DNA from: Polaromonas sp.
GTDB lineage: Bacteria > Pseudomonadota > Gammaproteobacteria > Burkholderiales > Burkholderiaceae_C
Direction: 5' to 3'
Length of the DNA stretch: 64,000 nt
NCBI GenBank assembly: GCA_013297865.1
Contig: JAAFIP010000002.1
Location: 62,001 to 126,000 of the forward strand
Shown here: positions 60,841-64,000 of the stretch, in pieces
Layout of the letters: the number at the start of each line of letters is the position of its first letter
Numbering within the stretch: the first letter of the stretch is position 1
Notes under the pieces: model-generated
The model's input: the letters and a program-made list of their open reading frames with translations, nothing else
Told to the model about the DNA's origin: nothing
Databases searched by the model: none
Position numbers and translations under genes: made by a program

Positions 60841-61599
60841 ATGCATCTGGCCGACATTCTGTTTACCCAGGGCTTTGGCACGCGCCGCGTTTGCGCAGGG
60901 CTGATTGAGCAAGGCTTGGTGGGTGTGTACCGTGATGGCAGCGTGCAGGCCGATGTGGCTTATGCACAATCAGCGCCTGATCTGCAGACAGAGGGCCTGC
61001 GCTTTCAGGTGCAGGGCGTGGACTGGGCCTACCACGCGCGAGCCTATGTGCTGCTGAACAAGCCTGCGGGCTATGAGTGCTCTCACAAGCCTGGGGCCTG
61101 GCCTAGTGTTTACACCCTGCTGCCCAGTGCGCTGCGGCTGCGGCCCAACAAAAACGCCATCCAGGGCGTGCAGGCCGTGGGCCGGCTGGACCAGGACACC
61201 ACCGGTGCGCTGCTGCTGAGCGACGATGGCCAGTTCATCCACCGCCTCAGCTCGCCCAAGCACCATGTGCCCAAGCTGTACCAAGTCATCTGCAAACACC
61301 CGGTGGATGCTACCCAGGTGGCCAAGCTGCTGGACGGTGTGGTGCTGGACGATTCTCCCAAGCCTGTGCGCGCTGCGGCCTGTGCGCAAACTGGTGAGCT
61401 GGCGCTCGACCTCACTCTTACTGAAGGCAAATACCATCAGGTCAAACGCATGCTCGCTGCGGTAGGCAATCGGGTCGAGGGCCTGCACCGCGCCCGCATC
61501 GGTAGCCTGGACCTGGGCGGTCTGCCCAGTGGTCAGTGGCGCTGGCTCAGCGCGCCAGAGCTTGCCATGCTGCACACGGGGCAAGTGGCGCAGGGTTGA
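60841..61599 (+). CDS. RsuA/RluE-family pseudouridine synthase
   Basis: VLLNKPAGYECSH; GRLDQDTTGALLLSDDGQFIHRL; LTEGKYHQVKRMLAAVGNRVEGLHR. Confidence 0.92.
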   Translation: MHLADILFTQGFGTRRVCAGLIEQGLVGVYRDGSVQADVAYAQSAPDLQTEGLRFQVQGVDWAYHARAYVLLNKPAGYECSHKPGAWPSVYTLLPSALRLRPNKNAIQGVQAVGRLDQDTTGALLLSDDGQFIHRLSSPKHHVPKLYQVICKHPVDATQVAKLLDGVVLDDSPKPVRAAACAQTGELALDLTLTEGKYHQVKRMLAAVGNRVEGLHRARIGSLDLGGLPSGQWRWLSAPELAMLHTGQVAQG

Positions 61600-61686
61600 G
61601 CAACGCGGGCTTGGGCAAAACAGGCTTGAGCGAGACAGGGGAATAAGCTTTGCAGAAGCTGCTAATGGCTCTCCAAGAGACTGGCA

Positions 61687-61738
61687 GTACTATTAATTTA
61701 ATAGCTGCTCCCGCGACATTCTATTGGTCTGCGGCCCG
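61687..61738 (+). repeat. interspersed repeat copy G (convergent intergenic)
   Basis: gtactattaatttaatagctgctcccgcgacattctattggtctgcggcccg. Confidence 0.9.
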
Positions 61739-61758
61739 ATTTCATTCATAAAAACGGC

Positions 61759-62607
61759 TTATGCAGTGCTGTCTGAGTCGTCCAGCTCTTCGTCTGAAGG
61801 CTCAGCGTCCTGCGCAGCCGCCACGATGTCTACACTGCGCTCCAAGGGCGCCGCGGCCCATGCGCGCAGGTGCAGGGCCATGTCGTCTACACCGATGCGC
61901 TTGAGGGCTGAGAACATCTTGACATCGCCGCCGCCAGCTTGCAGCTTGGCAATCGACAGGGCCTTGGCTGCCTCGGTCTTGTTGAGCTTGTCGGCCTTGG
62001 TGAGCAAGATGACGAACTTCAGGCCGCGCTCCACCCGCGGGCGGATCACGTCCAGCAGGATGTCGTCCAGCTCGGTCAGGCCCAGGCGCGGGTCGCACAG
62101 CAGCACCACGGCGGCCAGGTTTTCGCGGCTTTTGAGGTAGTTGGCCATCACCCGCTGCCAGCGCAGCTTGCTGTCTTTGGCCACGGCCGCATAGCCGTAG
62201 CCGGGCAGGTCGGCCAGTATGGCGTCGGTGCTGCCTTGGCGGCCAATTGAAAACAGGTTGATGTGCTGTGTGCGGCCCGGGGTTTTGGAGGCGTAGGCCA
62301 GCTGTTTTTGCTGTGCCAGGGTGTTGATGCAGGTGGATTTGCCCGCGTTGGAGCGCCCTACAAATGCGATCTCGGGCACTTCCAGCGCGGGCAGGTGGTG
62401 CAGCTGGGCGGCCGTGGTCAAAAAGCGGGCGGTGTGCAGCCAGGCCATCGCTTCTTTGGCCTCGGTGCTGGCCTCGGCGGGTTTGGCGTAACTGGGCGCG
62501 CTGCGGGTCAAAGCGGTGGCTTTGCCCTGCTGCGCGAGGGACACCGTCGAGCGGGCCTTGCTGCGCGGGCCCGGGTTGGTGGATTTTTTGGACGGTGAGG
62601 TGGACAT
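61759..62607 (-). CDS. engB: ribosome biogenesis GTP-binding protein YsxC/EngB
   Basis: EIAFVGRSNAGKSTCINTLA; DLPGYGYA; LTKADKL; start trimmed to MSTSPSKK. Confidence 0.94.
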   Translation of the reverse strand: MSTSPSKKSTNPGPRSKARSTVSLAQQGKATALTRSAPSYAKPAEASTEAKEAMAWLHTARFLTTAAQLHHLPALEVPEIAFVGRSNAGKSTCINTLAQQKQLAYASKTPGRTQHINLFSIGRQGSTDAILADLPGYGYAAVAKDSKLRWQRVMANYLKSRENLAAVVLLCDPRLGLTELDDILLDVIRPRVERGLKFVILLTKADKLNKTEAAKALSIAKLQAGGGDVKMFSALKRIGVDDMALHLRAWAAAPLERSVDIVAAAQDAEPSDEELDDSDSTA

Positions 62608-62767
62608 AAGGAGAGCGCTGGTGGAAGCGCCGTGCAGCGCAAAAGGACAAAGCCGTAACACCCTCCATTAGACGGGTTTTAGGCCTTGAAAATCGTGTGG
62701 GAAGGGATTTCCCGCATGAAGCATTGTAAAATCAATAAGTTTTGCACATTGGATATTGTTACAAGCT

Positions 62768-63439
62768 ATGAAACTCATTGCCAGTTTATTGCTCACCGCC
62801 TGCACGGTGGCAACCGCTTTTGCCTCGACAGCAACCGCACCCGCCGCGGCAGCATCTGCGCCCGCAGCGGCCCCTGCGGCCGCTGTGGCCAAAGCCGCCA
62901 AGCCCGATTTGGCCAAAGGCGCTGAAAAATATACCGCTGTTTGCGCTGCCTGCCATGGTGCAGACGGCAATTCCGGCTCGCCAGAGAACCCCAAGCTCGC
63001 CGGCCAGCATCCGGAGTATCTGGTCAAGCAATTGCAGGAGTTCAAAGCAGGCAAGCGCAAGAATGCTGTGATGCAGGGCTTTGCCGCCACTTTGAGCGAT
63101 GAAGACATGCGCAACATCTCTTACTGGGCCACAGCGCAGAAGCAAAAACCCGGTTTCGCCAAAGACAAAGACCTGGTGGCACTGGGCGAGAAAATCTACA
63201 AAGGTGGCATTGCCGACCGCCAGATTGCGGCTTGCGCAGGCTGCCACAGCCCCACGGGCGCTGGCATTCCCTCGCAATACCCTCGCTTGGCCGGGCAGCA
63301 TGCAGACTATGTAGCCTCGTCACTGCGCGGCTACCGTGATGGTGCGCGCACCAACAACCTGCAGATGACGCAAGTGGCCTCCAAACTCAATGACCGCGAG
63401 ATCAAAGCCGTGGCAGACTACATCGCTGGCCTGCGCTAG
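62768..63439 (+). CDS. cytochrome c4-like diheme protein
   Basis: Two CXXCH motifs (CAACHGADG, CAGCHSPTG); signal peptide; GLR C-terminus. Confidence 0.92.
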   Translation: MKLIASLLLTACTVATAFASTATAPAAAASAPAAAPAAAVAKAAKPDLAKGAEKYTAVCAACHGADGNSGSPENPKLAGQHPEYLVKQLQEFKAGKRKNAVMQGFAATLSDEDMRNISYWATAQKQKPGFAKDKDLVALGEKIYKGGIADRQIAACAGCHSPTGAGIPSQYPRLAGQHADYVASSLRGYRDGARTNNLQMTQVASKLNDREIKAVADYIAGLR

Positions 63440-63515
63440 TCGCAGCGATGGCCTGTTGCTGTCTGGGCAGCACAGCATGTGGTCAGGAACTTAACAGGGG
63501 CTTGAAACCCTAACC

Positions 63516-63548
63516 AAGGCGGGTTTTCCTCAGGAACCCCGCCTTTTT
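63516..63548 (+). terminator. rho-independent terminator after cytochrome c gene
   Basis: aaggcgggttttcctcaggaaccccgccttttt. Confidence 0.85.
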
Positions 63549-63575
63549 GCTTGGCAGTTTGAGACAATCACCACC

Positions 63576-64000
63576 ATGTCAGTGTCCACCCACGGCCTAC
63601 GGCTGAAAACCCCTTCGCATGCGCTGCGCGCCGCGGTGGAGCTGCTATCGTCCATGCGCTTTTCGATTTCGTTGCTCAGCGTCATCTGCATCGCCTCGGT
63701 GATTGGCACGGTACTCAAGCAGGGCGAGCCGCTGGGCAACTATGTCAACCAGTTCGGCCCGTTCTGGGCGGACGTGTTTGTGGCTGTGAGTTTGCCCACC
63801 GTTTACAGCGCCTGGTGGTTTCTGCTGATCCTGGCGTTTCTGGTGCTGTCCACCAGCCTGTGCATCGCACGCAATACGCCCAAAATTCTGGCTGATCTGA
63901 ATATCTACAAAGAAGGCATCCGTGAGCAAAGCCTCAAGGCCTTTGGCCACCGTGCAGAGGCCACACTGCATGAAAACGCCCAGCTTGCAGCCCAGCGCGT
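63576..64000 (+). CDS. resB: cytochrome c biogenesis protein ResB, truncated by window edge
   Basis: MSVSTHGLRLKTPSHALRAAVELLSSMRFSISLLSVICIASVIGTVLKQGEPLGNYVNQFGPFWADVF; open to window end. Confidence 0.9.
   Translation, partial: MSVSTHGLRLKTPSHALRAAVELLSSMRFSISLLSVICIASVIGTVLKQGEPLGNYVNQFGPFWADVFVAVSLPTVYSAWWFLLILAFLVLSTSLCIARNTPKILADLNIYKEGIREQSLKAFGHRAEATLHENAQLAAQR

Overview
This 64-kb window appears to come from a betaproteobacterial (probably Comamonadaceae-like) chromosome. That assignment is an inference from gene content and order, the aroA-cmk fusion and the tmRNA tag ANDERFALAA. (1) Positions 1-20.5 kb hold an ABC-transporter-dependent (KpsMTED/S-type) capsule locus: galU, galE, two methyltransferases, a three-module glycosyltransferase, an FkbM/coiled-coil/DUF4214 protein, a GT4 enzyme, kpsT, kpsM, kpsE, manC, kpsD, kpsS and a GT4-KpsC hybrid. 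(2) Positions 20.5-24.8 kb hold a tight four-gene operon: small membrane protein, cytochrome P450, GXSXG protein and GT1-type glycosyltransferase. (3) Positions 24.8-47.8 kb are housekeeping and LPS-core genes: algC/manB, waaC, waaA, hldD, hldE kinase, lapB, lapA, ihfB, rpsA, aroA-cmk, tyrA, pheA, gyrA, ompA, ubiG, gph, a desaturase and ssrA. (4) Positions 47.8-54.3 kb hold the ligase-associated DNA repair cluster (MBL exonuclease, ATP ligase, Lhr-like helicase, PdeM phosphoesterase). (5) The rest comprises a cyclase, DUF1007, TctC, Ldh, an Asp/Glu racemase, a secreted LigE-like ligase, a pseudouridine synthase, engB, cytochrome c4 and resB. The most unusual signal is a ~50-55 bp interspersed repeat family with seven clear copies and one partial copy, all outside the capsule region. 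Its copies keep a small hairpin with compensatory changes. Two copies lie in frame inside the adjacent waaC and waaA genes, where a codon that is a stop in all other copies has become TCA. Two further copies, read in the opposite direction, form the signal peptides of unrelated secreted proteins.
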